Shown here: in pieces, positions 27,792 through 37,087 of the stretch
How positions within the stretch are numbered: position 1 is the first letter of the stretch
How the letters are laid out: each line of letters opens with the position of its first letter
NCBI GenBank assembly: GCA_030538915.1
Contig: JAUNTC010000003.1
Coordinates: forward strand, 1 to 50,904
From: Lachnospiraceae bacterium
GTDB lineage: Bacteria > Bacillota > Clostridia > Lachnospirales > Lachnospiraceae
Reading direction: 5' to 3'
Length of the DNA: 50,904 bases
Position numbers and translations under genes: made by a program
The notes under the pieces: generated by a model
Seen by the model: only the letters and a program-made list of their open reading frames with translations
The model's database searches: none
What the model was told of the DNA's origin: nothing

Positions 27792-27826
27792 AAACTCAGG
27801 TTCGGTTTTGAATCTGAGTTTTTTAT
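27792..27826 (+). terminator. Terminator after rpmB
   Basis: Stem AAACTCAG (27792-27799) with CTGAGTTT (27813-27820), extended inward, then a T run to 27824. Confidence 0.9.
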
Positions 27827-27868
27827 ATGATTATTTATACGATAAAGATTTAAGTCTTACAGCCCGAC

Positions 27869-27897
27869 TTGTAATAAATGTGCAAACAGGGTATAAT
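27869..27897 (+). promoter_or_regulatory. Promoter of the asp23/fakA operon
   Basis: TTGTAA (27869-27874), 17 bases, TATAAT (27892-27897). Confidence 0.7.
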
Positions 27898-27952
27898 ATA
27901 GAGGATTAGACAATACTTTAAATTATAAAATAGAAGAATTGGAGGTTGCAGT

Positions 27953-28312
27953 ATGAAGGGATGCGTTAGTACAGATCTTGGAATTATTACAATTGATCCT
28001 GAGGTTATTGCAAAATATGCCGGAACAGTTGCAGTAGAGTGTTTTGGTATCGTTGGTATGGCTGCAGTTAATATGAAAGATGGTTTTGTACATCTGCTTA
28101 AGAAAGAAAGTCTGACACGTGGTATTCAGGTACATGTATCTGATGATAATCACATCAGTCTTGAATTCCATGCAATTGTTGCATATGGCGTCAGCATTTC
28201 AGCAGTGACAGAAAACCTGATCAGCAATGTACAATATAGAGTAGAAGAGTTTACAGGTATGCCGGTCGATAAGATCAATATCTATATCGAAGGCGTAAGA
28301 GTCATCGATTAG
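27953..28312 (+). CDS. Asp23/Gls24 family protein (YloU-like)
   Basis: 119 residues of the Asp23/Gls24 family. Landmarks: VIAKYAGTVAVECFGIVGMAA near 19-39 and VQYRVEEFTGMPVDKINIYIEGVRV near the end. Members are cytoplasmic, often envelope-associated. In Firmicutes the gene typically sits between rpmB and the DAK2 gene, as it does here and in Bacillus (rpmB, yloU, yloV). GGAGG lies before the ATG. The next gene begins 19 bases downstream. Confidence 0.9.
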   Translation: MKGCVSTDLGIITIDPEVIAKYAGTVAVECFGIVGMAAVNMKDGFVHLLKKESLTRGIQVHVSDDNHISLEFHAIVAYGVSISAVTENLISNVQYRVEEFTGMPVDKINIYIEGVRVID

Positions 28313-28331
28313 TTAAGGAGGAACACAGGAA

Positions 28332-29996
28332 GTGGCTACGAAGAAAATTAATGTGGACATGCTTGCGAAGATGTTTCTTGCAGGCGCACAGAACATAGAG
28401 GCAAAAAAAGAGTTCATTAATGAACTGAATGTTTTTCCGGTTCCGGATGGAGATACTGGAACGAATATGTCATTGACAATTATGGCGGCTGCCAAGGAAG
28501 TGACTGCACTTAACAATCCGGGAATGAAGGAGCTTGCAAAAGCAATCTCTTCCGGTTCCCTTCGCGGTGCGAGAGGTAACTCGGGAGTAATCCTGTCTCA
28601 GCTTCTTAGAGGATTTACAAAATCTATCCGCGAGGAGAAGGAAATTGATGTGATTGCACTTGCTGCTGCATGCACAAGAGCGCGTGATACAGCCTACAAG
28701 GCAGTAATGAAACCGAAAGAGGGAACAATTCTTACTGTTGCCAGTGGTATCGCAGAGAAAGCTTCAGAGATGGCACAGGATACAGATGATCTGGAAGAAT
28801 TCATTCCGGCCGTTTTGGATTATGCAAAAGAAGTTCTCGATAAGACTCCGGATATGCTCCCGGTACTGAAAGAAGCCGGTGTTGTAGATTCCGGCGGACA
28901 GGGATTAGTAGAAGTGCTTCAGGGTGCTTATGATGCATTCCTTGGAAAAGAGATTGATTATAGTGCGATCAAGCCAAGCGAAGGTGCACCGGTTACAAAG
29001 ATCAGCGCAGAAGATACAGCAGATATCAAATTTGGATATTGTACAGAGTTTATTATTCTGACAGAGAAAGAATTTACAGAAGAAGATGAGCATGATTTCA
29101 AAGCATATCTTTCTTCTATCGGTGATTCCATTGTATGTGTTGCAGATGATGATGTTGTGAAGATTCATGTACATACAAATGATCCGGGACTTGCAATTCA
29201 GAGAGCCTTAACTTATGGACAGCTTTCCCGTATGAAGATCGATAATATGCGCGAGGAACATCAGGAAAAACTGATCCGCGAGGCTGAGAAGGTTGCAGCT
29301 GCACAGGCAGAGGAAGCGAAAGCAAATGAGCCTAGAAAACCAATGGGATTCATTACAGTTTCAATCGGTGAAGGATTGAACTCTATTTTCAAAGAGCTCG
29401 GTGCAGATTATATTATCGAAGGTGGACAGACGATGAACCCGAGTACGGAAGATATGTTGACAGCGATCGATGCAGTGAATGCAGATACAGTCTTTATCCT
29501 TCCGAACAATAAAAATATCGTTCTTGCAGCGAACCAAGCAAAAGCACTTGTAGAAGAGAAAGAGATCATTGTAATTCCTACTAAGACTGTACCACAGGGA
29601 ATTACAGCGCTTATCAATTTTGCACCGGACAGAAGTGCTGCAGAAAATGAGGAAGCAATGCTGGAAGAGATCAGTAATGTGAAGACAGGACAGATCACAT
29701 ACGCAGTTCGTGATACAAAAATCGACGATAAAGAGATCCATGAGGGAGATATCATGGGAATCGGTGACAGTGGAATTCTTTCCGTTGGAACAGATGTGGA
29801 AGCGACAGCACTAGATATGCTGACACATTTAGTAGATGAAGATTCTGCACTGATCAGTCTCTATTATGGAGCGGAAGTATCAGAGGAAGAGGCAGATGCA
29901 TTTACTGAAAAAGTAACGGAAAAATATCCGGACGTTGATGTGGATGCACAGTTTGGCGGACAGCCGATCTATTATTATGTACTGGCAGTTGAATAA
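28332..29996 (+). CDS. fakA: DAK2-domain fatty acid kinase (FakA/YloV-like)
   Basis: 554 residues. The N-terminal DAK2/DhaL kinase domain (about 1-200) has the metal and nucleotide motif PVPDGDTGTNM near 36-46, SGSLRGARGNSGVILSQ and VDSGGQGLVEV. A middle region and a DegV-like C-terminal domain (about 330-554) follow. FakA phosphorylates fatty acids held by DegV/FakB proteins; a DegV gene is at 15624. GTG start with AAGGAGG upstream (28316-28322). Follows the Asp23 gene in one operon and ends at a strong terminator. Confidence 0.9.
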   Translation: MATKKINVDMLAKMFLAGAQNIEAKKEFINELNVFPVPDGDTGTNMSLTIMAAAKEVTALNNPGMKELAKAISSGSLRGARGNSGVILSQLLRGFTKSIREEKEIDVIALAAACTRARDTAYKAVMKPKEGTILTVASGIAEKASEMAQDTDDLEEFIPAVLDYAKEVLDKTPDMLPVLKEAGVVDSGGQGLVEVLQGAYDAFLGKEIDYSAIKPSEGAPVTKISAEDTADIKFGYCTEFIILTEKEFTEEDEHDFKAYLSSIGDSIVCVADDDVVKIHVHTNDPGLAIQRALTYGQLSRMKIDNMREEHQEKLIREAEKVAAAQAEEAKANEPRKPMGFITVSIGEGLNSIFKELGADYIIEGGQTMNPSTEDMLTAIDAVNADTVFILPNNKNIVLAANQAKALVEEKEIIVIPTKTVPQGITALINFAPDRSAAENEEAMLEEISNVKTGQITYAVRDTKIDDKEIHEGDIMGIGDSGILSVGTDVEATALDMLTHLVDEDSALISLYYGAEVSEEEADAFTEKVTEKYPDVDVDAQFGGQPIYYYVLAVE

Positions 29997-30011
29997 CAGA
30001 ATGTACAAAAG

Positions 30012-30040
30012 AAGAGGACTTATTTGAGTCCTCTTTTTTA
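30012..30040 (+). terminator. Terminator after the fakA-like gene
   Basis: AAGAGGACT (30012-30020), loop TATTTG, AGTCCTCTT (30027-30035), then T run. Confidence 0.9.
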
Positions 30041-30064
30041 CTATGACGATGTTTTGGAGTTATT

Positions 30065-32095
30065 ATGATCAAAGAAACAAGTATAAAAGAATTAAAAGGA
30101 ATCGGAGAGAAGACGGCAAAACTTTTTGCGAACCTTGGCATCTATACAGTGGGTGACCTTATCCGTTATTATCCTCGTGGATATGATATATATGAAGCTT
30201 CGATTCCAATCGGAGAAGTAAAAGAAGGACAGGTTGCTACAGTTTCCGGAATGATATTTGGTCGCGTGCAAGTGTCCGGAAATATGAAATTACAGGTTAC
30301 AACGATTCATGTAAAAGATATTACTGGCACATTGCGCGTTATATGGTTTCGCATGCCTTATCTACGCAGTACGTTGAGCAGGGGAGGCGCCATCACGCTT
30401 CGCGGAAAAATCGTTCGGAAGAAGAACGACCTTGTTATGGAACAGCCGGAAATATTTTATCCTCCGGAACAATATGATGAAAAAAAAGATACATTACAGC
30501 CAATCTATGGTCTCACAAATGGGCTTACGAATTATGCGATCGTGAAGGCGATGCGGCAGGCATTGGAAGGAATGGACCTTACAACGGAAATACTTCCGGA
30601 ACAATTACGTCTCAAATATGAATTGGCGGAATATAATTATGCTGTGCGCGGCATTCATTTTCCGGAAGACAAAGGAGTTTACATGCATGCGAGAAAGCGT
30701 CTTGTATTTGAAGAGTTCCTTTCATTTATTCTTGCCATACGCAGAATGAAGGATAAAAATAAAAAGCTGGAAAATACATATGTGATCAAGCCTCATCCGG
30801 AAGTGGATGCATTTGTGAAAAAGCTTCCATACGAACTTACGAATGCGCAGCAAAAGGTGTGGCAGGAAATTGCAATGGACATGCAAGGAGAAAAGGTAAT
30901 GTCCCGCCTTGTCCAAGGCGATGTAGGATCCGGAAAAACGATTGTTGCAGTACTTGCACTGCTAAACGCAGCACTTAACGGATATCAGGGAGCGATGATG
31001 GCACCGACGGAAGTGCTCGCAAGGCAGCATTATGCTTCCGTATGTGAACTGCTGGAAAAATATGAGATACCGGTAAAAGCAGTGCTTTTAACCGGCTCTA
31101 TGACAGCAAAAGAAAAAAGACGTGCCTACGATCGCATGGAATGCGGACTGGCAAAGATTATTATAGGGACGCATGCGCTTATTCAGGATGCAGTTAATTA
31201 TGATAATCTTGCATTGGTAGTTACAGATGAACAGCATCGTTTCGGTGTAAAGCAAAGAGAGACATTTGCACAAAAAGGAGGAGCACCGCATATACTTGTA
31301 ATGAGTGCAACACCGATTCCGCGAACGTTGGCGATTATTTTATATGGCGATCTGGATATTTCGGTGATCAATGAACTACCGGCGAACCGTATTCCAATTA
31401 AAAACTGTGTTGTAGATACCGGGTATCGGAGTACGGCATATAATTTTATGAAAAAGAAAATTGCAGAGGGACGGCAATGCTACGTGATCTGTCCAATGGT
31501 AGAAGAAAGTGAGAATATGGATGCTGAAAATGTAACAGATTACAGCAAGATGCTTCAGCAGGAGATGGGAAATGATATAACTGTAGGTTGCCTCCATGGA
31601 AAAATGAAGCAGGCTTCCAAGGATGAGATCATGCAGCAGTTTGCAGATCGCAAAATACAGGTACTTGTAGCTACAACCGTTATTGAAGTCGGAATTGATG
31701 TTCCAAATGCAACAGTCATACTGATTGAAAATGCAGAACGATTTGGTCTGGCACAGCTTCATCAGCTTCGCGGACGTGTCGGAAGAGGTGGATACCAGTC
31801 TTACTGTATTTTTATGACCGGTTCGGATGGAAAAGAGACGAAAAAACGTCTAGATATTTTAAATCACTCCAATGATGGTTTTAAAATAGCCAGCGAAGAC
31901 TTGAAGCTGCGCGGACCAGGAGATCTTTTCGGGATCAGGCAGAGCGGGCTTATGGATTTCAAGATTGGGGACATTTATCAGGATGCTCACATTTTGAAGA
32001 TGGCAAATGAAGCGGCTGACTGGATCAATGAGAATTGTCCGGAATGGATGGAAGAGAATCTAAGTCTGCAGAAAACAAAAGATGTGGTCATCTAA
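30065..32095 (+). CDS. recG: ATP-dependent DNA helicase RecG
   Basis: 676 residues. An N-terminal wedge/OB-fold domain (about 1-240) starts with ELKGIGEKTAKLFANLGI. The superfamily 2 helicase core has Walker A GDVGSGKT near 284, the DEQH box in TDEQHRFGVKQR, motif III SATPIPRT and motif VI HQLRGRVGRG. It reverses stalled forks and processes Holliday junctions. Ribosome binding site TTTTGGAG seven bases before the ATG. The fakA terminator lies between, and no clear promoter is visible in the short gap, so it may rely on readthrough. Confidence 0.97.
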   Translation: MIKETSIKELKGIGEKTAKLFANLGIYTVGDLIRYYPRGYDIYEASIPIGEVKEGQVATVSGMIFGRVQVSGNMKLQVTTIHVKDITGTLRVIWFRMPYLRSTLSRGGAITLRGKIVRKKNDLVMEQPEIFYPPEQYDEKKDTLQPIYGLTNGLTNYAIVKAMRQALEGMDLTTEILPEQLRLKYELAEYNYAVRGIHFPEDKGVYMHARKRLVFEEFLSFILAIRRMKDKNKKLENTYVIKPHPEVDAFVKKLPYELTNAQQKVWQEIAMDMQGEKVMSRLVQGDVGSGKTIVAVLALLNAALNGYQGAMMAPTEVLARQHYASVCELLEKYEIPVKAVLLTGSMTAKEKRRAYDRMECGLAKIIIGTHALIQDAVNYDNLALVVTDEQHRFGVKQRETFAQKGGAPHILVMSATPIPRTLAIILYGDLDISVINELPANRIPIKNCVVDTGYRSTAYNFMKKKIAEGRQCYVICPMVEESENMDAENVTDYSKMLQQEMGNDITVGCLHGKMKQASKDEIMQQFADRKIQVLVATTVIEVGIDVPNATVILIENAERFGLAQLHQLRGRVGRGGYQSYCIFMTGSDGKETKKRLDILNHSNDGFKIASEDLKLRGPGDLFGIRQSGLMDFKIGDIYQDAHILKMANEAADWINENCPEWMEENLSLQKTKDVVI

Positions 32096-32119
32096 ATGCA
32101 GATGTTTATGCTCTGAGAA

Positions 32120-32148
32120 TTGACTTTTTTATTTGTAATTCGTATAAT
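32120..32148 (+). promoter_or_regulatory. Strong promoter of rsmD-coaD
   Basis: TTGACT (32120-32125), 17 bases, TATAAT (32143-32148). Confidence 0.8.
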
Positions 32149-32206
32149 GAAACAGATAGGCAAAAATATGTTTAGAACAAATATATGGAGATAAGTAAAG
32201 AGAATT

Positions 32207-32773
32207 ATGAGAGTTATTGCTGGATCTGCAAAAAGACTACAATTAAAGACAATTGAAGGAATGGATACGCGTCCGACGACAGATCGGATCAAAGAGACGT
32301 TATTTAATATGATATCGTATGAGCTTTGCGATGCCATGTTTTTGGATCTCTTTGCCGGGAGCGGCGGGATTGGTATAGAAGCATTAAGCCGTGGGGCGAA
32401 AGAAGCGGTATTCGTTGAGAAAAATCCGAAAGCAGTCGCCTGTATCAAAGATAATTTAAAGTATACAAAGCTTGATGACCGTGGGCAGGTTATGGCAACG
32501 GATGTGCTCAGTGCACTTGCCAGGTTGAAAGGAACCGGCGCATTTGATCTGATTTTCATGGATCCGCCGTATGATAAAGATTTAGAAAAACAGGTGCTTG
32601 CGCATCTCGTCGATTCGGATTTGATCAATGAAGATACAATATTGATCGTAGAAGCATCTAAAAAGACGGGATTTGAGGATGTGGAAACACTTGGGTATTC
32701 CATTCTCAAAGAAAAAGTATATAAGACGAATAAGCATGTATTTTTAGAGAAAGCGGGGCGCGAAGAATGTTAA
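32207..32773 (+). CDS. rsmD: 16S rRNA (guanine-N2)-methyltransferase RsmD
   Basis: 188 residues. Rossmann-fold SAM methyltransferase with motif [20 protein letters not shown] (about 46-64) and catalytic motif [10 protein letters not shown] near 124. It methylates G966 (E. coli numbering) of 16S rRNA. The N-terminal [17 protein letters not shown] is typical. It overlaps coaD by seven bases, a very common rsmD-coaD pairing in bacteria. A long antisense open frame over this gene is judged a shadow. Confidence 0.95.
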   Translation: MRVIAGSAKRLQLKTIEGMDTRPTTDRIKETLFNMISYELCDAMFLDLFAGSGGIGIEALSRGAKEAVFVEKNPKAVACIKDNLKYTKLDDRGQVMATDVLSALARLKGTGAFDLIFMDPPYDKDLEKQVLAHLVDSDLINEDTILIVEASKKTGFEDVETLGYSILKEKVYKTNKHVFLEKAGREEC

Positions 32774-33261
32774 GAGCAATTTATCCGGGAAGCTTTGATC
32801 CGGTAACATATGGACATCTTGATATTATCAAAAGAGCCAGTGGGCTTGCAGATGAACTGATCGTCGGAGTCTTGAATAATAAGGCAAAAACCCCGTTGTT
32901 TTCCGTAGAGGAACGTGTTAAAATGTTAGAAGAAGTAACAAAAGAACTGCCAGGGGTGAGAATCATTCCGTTTGAAGGTCTGCTTGCTGATTTCGCCAGA
33001 GAGATGTCTGCGAAGATGATCGTGCGTGGACTCAGAGCGGTAACCGATTTTGAATATGAGTTACAGATGGCGCAGACGAATCACAAGCTTGCCGAAGATA
33101 TAGAGATTGTATTTCTGACAACAAGTTTGCAATATTCTTACCTGAGTTCTACAATTGTAAAGGAAGTGGCATCTTTTGAAGGGGATATATCTCAATTTGT
33201 ACCGTCGTACATTGAGGAGAAAGTACAGTCTAAGATAATAAAAAAAGGAGAGTGTAAATAA
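32767..33261 (+). CDS. coaD: Phosphopantetheine adenylyltransferase
   Basis: 164 residues. Nucleotidyltransferase motif [13 protein letters not shown] (8-20), with the TxGH motif of the class, and the second signature [12 protein letters not shown] near the C-terminus. It joins AMP to 4'-phosphopantetheine to make dephospho-CoA, which CoaE (14191) then phosphorylates. Overlaps rsmD by seven bases and its stop overlaps the start of the next gene by one base, so all three are coupled. Confidence 0.96.
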   Translation: MLRAIYPGSFDPVTYGHLDIIKRASGLADELIVGVLNNKAKTPLFSVEERVKMLEEVTKELPGVRIIPFEGLLADFAREMSAKMIVRGLRAVTDFEYELQMAQTNHKLAEDIEIVFLTTSLQYSYLSSTIVKEVASFEGDISQFVPSYIEEKVQSKIIKKGECK

Positions 33262-33920
33262 TGAGCAGTCGTATAGAGCAGATTATTGAAGAAATTGAGG
33301 AGTACATTGACAGTTGTAAATTTCAGCCGTTATCTACAACAAAGATCATTGTAAATAAAGACCAGATGGATGAACTTCTTCGAGAGTTACGCGTGCGTAC
33401 ACCGGAGGAGATCAAGCGTTATCAGAAGATCATTGCAAACAAAGATGCAATTTTAGCTGATGCACAAAACAAGGCAGAGAACATGATTGAAGAGGCACAT
33501 ATTCAGACGAATGAACTTGTAAGCGAACATGAGATCATGCAGCAGGCATACGCCCAGGCAAACGAGATTGTAACAGCAGCTACTGATCAGGCTCAGGAGA
33601 TTTTAGATAATGCAACAAGAGATGCCAATGACATACGTATCGGTGCAGTTCGCTACACAGACGATTTATTAGCAAGCGCAGAGAGCATTATTGGTCATAC
33701 ATTGGACAGTTATACAACAAAATACGACGGACTTGTTAATTCCCTGCAGGAATGTTACGACCGTGTGCATAATAACCGTCAGGAATTAGAAGTTCCGGTA
33801 CAGAATCCGGTGATGGAAGAGCCTGTTTATGAAGAACAGGAAGAAGTTCCGGAAGTAGAAGAACCGATTTATGATGAGACGGAAGATATGGAATATGTAG
33901 AGGATGAGATGCAGCAATAG
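33261..33920 (+). CDS. Coiled-coil protein with acidic tail, unknown function
   Basis: 219 residues. The N-terminal ~40 residues (SSRIEQIIEEIEEYIDSCKFQPLS) resemble the start of short conserved proteins encoded after coaD in Clostridia. From about 55 to 155 it is a long amphipathic Ala/Gln/Glu-rich coiled coil. This gives the misleading database name ATPase subunit H for similar proteins. The last 45 residues are Glu/Pro/Val/Tyr-rich (EEPVYEEQEEVPEVEEPIY) and very acidic. DivIVA-like architecture is possible, but I cannot confirm it. ATG overlaps the coaD stop by one base, with AAAAAAGGAG just upstream. A strong terminator follows. Confidence 0.72.
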   Translation: MSSRIEQIIEEIEEYIDSCKFQPLSTTKIIVNKDQMDELLRELRVRTPEEIKRYQKIIANKDAILADAQNKAENMIEEAHIQTNELVSEHEIMQQAYAQANEIVTAATDQAQEILDNATRDANDIRIGAVRYTDDLLASAESIIGHTLDSYTTKYDGLVNSLQECYDRVHNNRQELEVPVQNPVMEEPVYEEQEEVPEVEEPIYDETEDMEYVEDEMQQ

Positions 33921-33960
33921 TATTTTGTTGCACAAAAAGGTGCTACACAGAGAATATAAA

Positions 33961-33997
33961 AGATGCAGAAAGCGAATTCTTTCTGCATCTTTTTTTG
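33961..33997 (+). terminator. Terminator after the coiled-coil gene
   Basis: 12-bp stem (33961-33972 with 33979-33990), 6-base loop, then a run of T. Confidence 0.95.
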
Positions 33998-34030
33998 TGT
34001 ATAATATCTGAAAATATTTCGTAAATAGGG

Positions 34031-34059
34031 TTGATTTTTTGCGATTTGTATACCATAAT
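34031..34059 (+). promoter_or_regulatory. Promoter of pepD
   Basis: TTGATT (34031-34036), 17 bases, CATAAT (34054-34059). A TATAAT at 34065-34070 could be a second -10. Confidence 0.6.
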
Positions 34060-34097
34060 GTAAATATAATATGTCGAGAAAAGAGAGGAATGTAACA

Positions 34098-35546
34098 ATG
34101 GCAGTATTAGAAAATTTGGAACCTAAGAAAGTATTTCAATTTTTTGAAGAAATCAGTGCGATTCCAAGAGGAACATTTGACACAAAGAGAATCAGTGATT
34201 ATTGCGTAGAGTTCGCAAAAGCAAGAAATCTTGAATATATTCAGGATGAAGTGAACAACGTAATTATCAAAAAAGCTGGAACAGCTGGATACGAAAACAG
34301 CGAACCAGTTATTATTCAGGGACATTTGGACATGGTTTGCGAGAAGAGACCAGGAAGTACTCATGATTTTAAAGAAGACGGTCTTGATCTTTTTGTAGAA
34401 GATGGATTTGTAAAAGCAAAAGACACTACTTTGGGAGCTGACAATGGAATCGCAGTTGCTATGGCTTTAGCAGTACTTGACAGTGATGATATTGCTCATC
34501 CGCCGATCGAAGCAGTATTTACAATTGACGAAGAGACTGGAATGGCTGGAGCTATTGCTCTTGATTTCAACAATCTTGCAGGAAAGAAACTGATCAACGT
34601 TGACTCTGAGGTAGAGGGAATCCTGACAACAGGATGTGCTGGAGGAATCAACTGTGAAGCAAGAATTCCATACCACACAGAAAAAAAGGAAGGAACAGAA
34701 GTTTCTATCCGCGTACATGGATTACTCGGTGGACATTCAGGAATGGAGATCGACAAACAGCGTGGTAACGCAAACAAGATGATCGGACGTTTATTAGACG
34801 TACTTGCAAAAGAAGTTAAGTTCCACATGGTATCTATCAATGGTGGTACAAAAGATAATGTTATCACACAGAGCTGTGAAGTTGTTCTTCTTGTAGATGA
34901 TGCTGATGTTGAAGCAGTGAAGAAATGTGCTGCACAGATGTTAGAAATCTGGAAGATGGAATTTGTTGGGGAAGAGCCTACTATGGAATTGGACGTAGAG
35001 GTGAAAGGTCACACAACAATGGAAGTATTCGATGATGAAGCTGCAGATCGTGTGATCACATATATCGTAATCTCACCGAACGGATTAGTTGAATTCAGCC
35101 GTTCTCTTAAGGGACTTGTTGAGACATCTCTTAACATGGGTGTAGTAAGTACAGAAGAAGATCACGTGAAAGTAAGATATCAGATGAGAAGCTCATTTGA
35201 GTCTAAGAAGAAAGAGATGCTTTCAGAGATTGAACGTTGCTGTAAAGCAGTTGGTGCTGAGACTGTAGTGAACGGAGAATATCCATCATGGCAGTATGAT
35301 CCGGATTCAAAATTACAGAAATTATTCTCTGAAGTTTACGAAGAACTGTTTGGAGAAAAACCGGTTGTATTTGCAACACACGGTGGTCTTGAGTGCGGAT
35401 TCTTCATGGATAAGTGTCCGGGATTAGATTGTATTTCAGTTGGACCAAACATGGCAGACGTACATTCTTTCAATGAGAAACTTGATATTGCTTCTACAGA
35501 AAGAACATGGAAATACCTGAAGACAATCCTTGAGAGATTAAAATAA
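34098..35546 (+). CDS. pepD: Aminoacyl-histidine dipeptidase (PepD family, M20C)
   Basis: 482 residues. Zinc dipeptidase of the M20 clan that hydrolyses dipeptides such as carnosine-type Xaa-His. Metal-site segments: QGHLDMVCEK (His and Asp ligands) near 75, LGADNGIAVAMALA near 115, the catalytic Glu in TIDEETGMAGA near 147, and the closing THGGLECGFF near 434. The ATG at 34098 has GAGAGGAA upstream; the open frame extends 27 bases further without a better site. Monocistronic, between strong terminators. Its codon use is slightly richer in preferred codons than its neighbours, suggesting good expression. Confidence 0.93.
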   Translation: MAVLENLEPKKVFQFFEEISAIPRGTFDTKRISDYCVEFAKARNLEYIQDEVNNVIIKKAGTAGYENSEPVIIQGHLDMVCEKRPGSTHDFKEDGLDLFVEDGFVKAKDTTLGADNGIAVAMALAVLDSDDIAHPPIEAVFTIDEETGMAGAIALDFNNLAGKKLINVDSEVEGILTTGCAGGINCEARIPYHTEKKEGTEVSIRVHGLLGGHSGMEIDKQRGNANKMIGRLLDVLAKEVKFHMVSINGGTKDNVITQSCEVVLLVDDADVEAVKKCAAQMLEIWKMEFVGEEPTMELDVEVKGHTTMEVFDDEAADRVITYIVISPNGLVEFSRSLKGLVETSLNMGVVSTEEDHVKVRYQMRSSFESKKKEMLSEIERCCKAVGAETVVNGEYPSWQYDPDSKLQKLFSEVYEELFGEKPVVFATHGGLECGFFMDKCPGLDCISVGPNMADVHSFNEKLDIASTERTWKYLKTILERLK

Positions 35547-35582
35547 TATAGTATAATTTACGTTATGTAAAAAGATAAGAAT

Positions 35583-35634
35583 GCTCCGTAGGGTATGCAC
35601 AGATGAAAGCGGCATATTTCTACGGAGCTTTTTG
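35583..35634 (+). terminator. Terminator after pepD
   Basis: GCTCCGTAG (35583-35591) pairs with CTACGGAGC (35620-35628). An inner TATGC/GCATA pairing is also possible. Five T follow and overlap the -35 box of the next promoter. Confidence 0.85.
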
Positions 35635-35660
35635 CATTCAACTACGACATATGTTATAAT
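35632..35660 (+). promoter_or_regulatory. Promoter of the RNA-modification operon
   Basis: TTGCAT (35632-35637), 17 bases, TATAAT (35655-35660). Confidence 0.75.
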
Positions 35661-35701
35661 GAAGAGTACGAATATGCAAAAAAATATGAGGAGGGTCAGA
35701 C

Positions 35702-37087
35702 ATGAAACTGCCCGAGAAATTTGAAGAAAAAATGCAGGATCTCCTGAAAGATGAGTTCGCAGATTATATATCCTGCTACGACGAACCAAGATACTATGGT
35801 TTACGTGTAAATACGAATAAAATATCAGTAGAAGAATTTAGAAAAATATGTCCCTTTGAGATTTGGCCGATTCCATGGATCGAGAATGGATTTTATTATG
35901 ATGGGGAAAAGGTAACCCCTTCGAAGCATCCTTATTACTTTGCAGGTCTTTATTACTTGCAGGAGCCAAGTGCGATGACGCCGGCTAATCGCCTTCCGGT
36001 AGAGCCGGGCGACAAAGTGTTAGATGTCTGTGCAGCTCCGGGCGGAAAAGCTACCGAGCTTGGTGCAAAGCTGAACGGGGAAGGCGTGCTTATTGCCAAT
36101 GATATCAGCAATTCCAGAGCGAAGGGATTATTAAAAAACATAGAAGTATTTGGCATTGGGAATGTGCTTGTATTAAGCGAAGAACCGGGAAAACTGGAAG
36201 AGTATTTCCCGGAGTACTTTGACAAGATTTTGATCGATGCACCATGTTCCGGAGAAGGAATGTTCCGAAAAGATAAAAAGATGGTAAAAGCATGGGAAGA
36301 ACATGGCCCGGAATTTTTTGCAAACATCCAAAAAAGTATTATTACCCAGGCTGCACGTATGCTGAAGCCGGGCGGAATGCTATTATATTCTACCTGTACA
36401 TTTGATGGCAGGGAGAATGAAGGAACGATAGAATATCTTTTGAATGCTTATCCGGAGTTTGAAATTCTTGAAATGAAAGGATACGAAGGATTTGCAGATG
36501 GTATCCCGAAATTGACGACATCCAAGTCAGAAGATTTTAAGAAGACTGTCCGTATATTTCCACATAAAATGAAAGGGGAAGGACATTATCTGGCTCTTTT
36601 GAGAAAAGGAAAATCAATCGAAAAACTGGAAGACAAAAAGCTTTCCGGGAAGAGAAACAAGAAGAAATTACCAGAAGATTTAGAAGTGTTCCTAAAAAGT
36701 ACCACTCTTGAGCTGGATGCAGATCGGTTGGATATTCACGGCGAACGCGTTTATTATATGCCAGATGATCTGCCAGACGTAAGAGGAATCCGTTTCCTTC
36801 GAACAGGTCTGCTTTTAGGTGAACTTAAGAAGAACCGATTTGAGCCAAGCCAGGCATTGGCAATGTGCCTGAAAAAAGAACAGTACAAAAATGTAATTGA
36901 TCTGAATGTTGCGGATGAGCGTGTGAACCGTTATCTGAAAGGTGAAACATTGGATGTAGAAGATCTTACCGGACCAAAAGAAAAGGGATGGTATTTAGTC
37001 TGTGTTGATTCGTACCCATTAGGATTTGGAAAATTATCCGGACAGACCTTGAAAAATAAATATCTTCCGGGCTGGAGGCTTTGTTAA
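35702..37087 (+). CDS. NOL1/NOP2/Sun-family rRNA cytosine-5 methyltransferase (RsmF-like)
   Basis: 461 residues. The SAM-binding core is about 70-290, with motif I VLDVCAAPGGKATELGAKL near 107. The two catalytic cysteines lie in DAPCSGEGMFRK (near 182) and YSTCTFDGREN (near 228). The C-terminal part (about 310-461) carries the RsmF-type C-terminal/PUA-like region, ending with GFGKLSGQTLKNKYLPGWR. It makes m5C in rRNA; the exact position is not readable. First gene of an eight-gene operon with very short gaps, ending with RecU. Confidence 0.92.
   Translation: MKLPEKFEEKMQDLLKDEFADYISCYDEPRYYGLRVNTNKISVEEFRKICPFEIWPIPWIENGFYYDGEKVTPSKHPYYFAGLYYLQEPSAMTPANRLPVEPGDKVLDVCAAPGGKATELGAKLNGEGVLIANDISNSRAKGLLKNIEVFGIGNVLVLSEEPGKLEEYFPEYFDKILIDAPCSGEGMFRKDKKMVKAWEEHGPEFFANIQKSIITQAARMLKPGGMLLYSTCTFDGRENEGTIEYLLNAYPEFEILEMKGYEGFADGIPKLTTSKSEDFKKTVRIFPHKMKGEGHYLALLRKGKSIEKLEDKKLSGKRNKKKLPEDLEVFLKSTTLELDADRLDIHGERVYYMPDDLPDVRGIRFLRTGLLLGELKKNRFEPSQALAMCLKKEQYKNVIDLNVADERVNRYLKGETLDVEDLTGPKEKGWYLVCVDSYPLGFGKLSGQTLKNKYLPGWRLC

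Noticed and set aside
32092..32709. 205-residue open frame on the minus strand
   Set aside because: It lies antisense to rsmD, which has full motifs and a strong promoter. No ribosome binding site or recognisable domain is seen.
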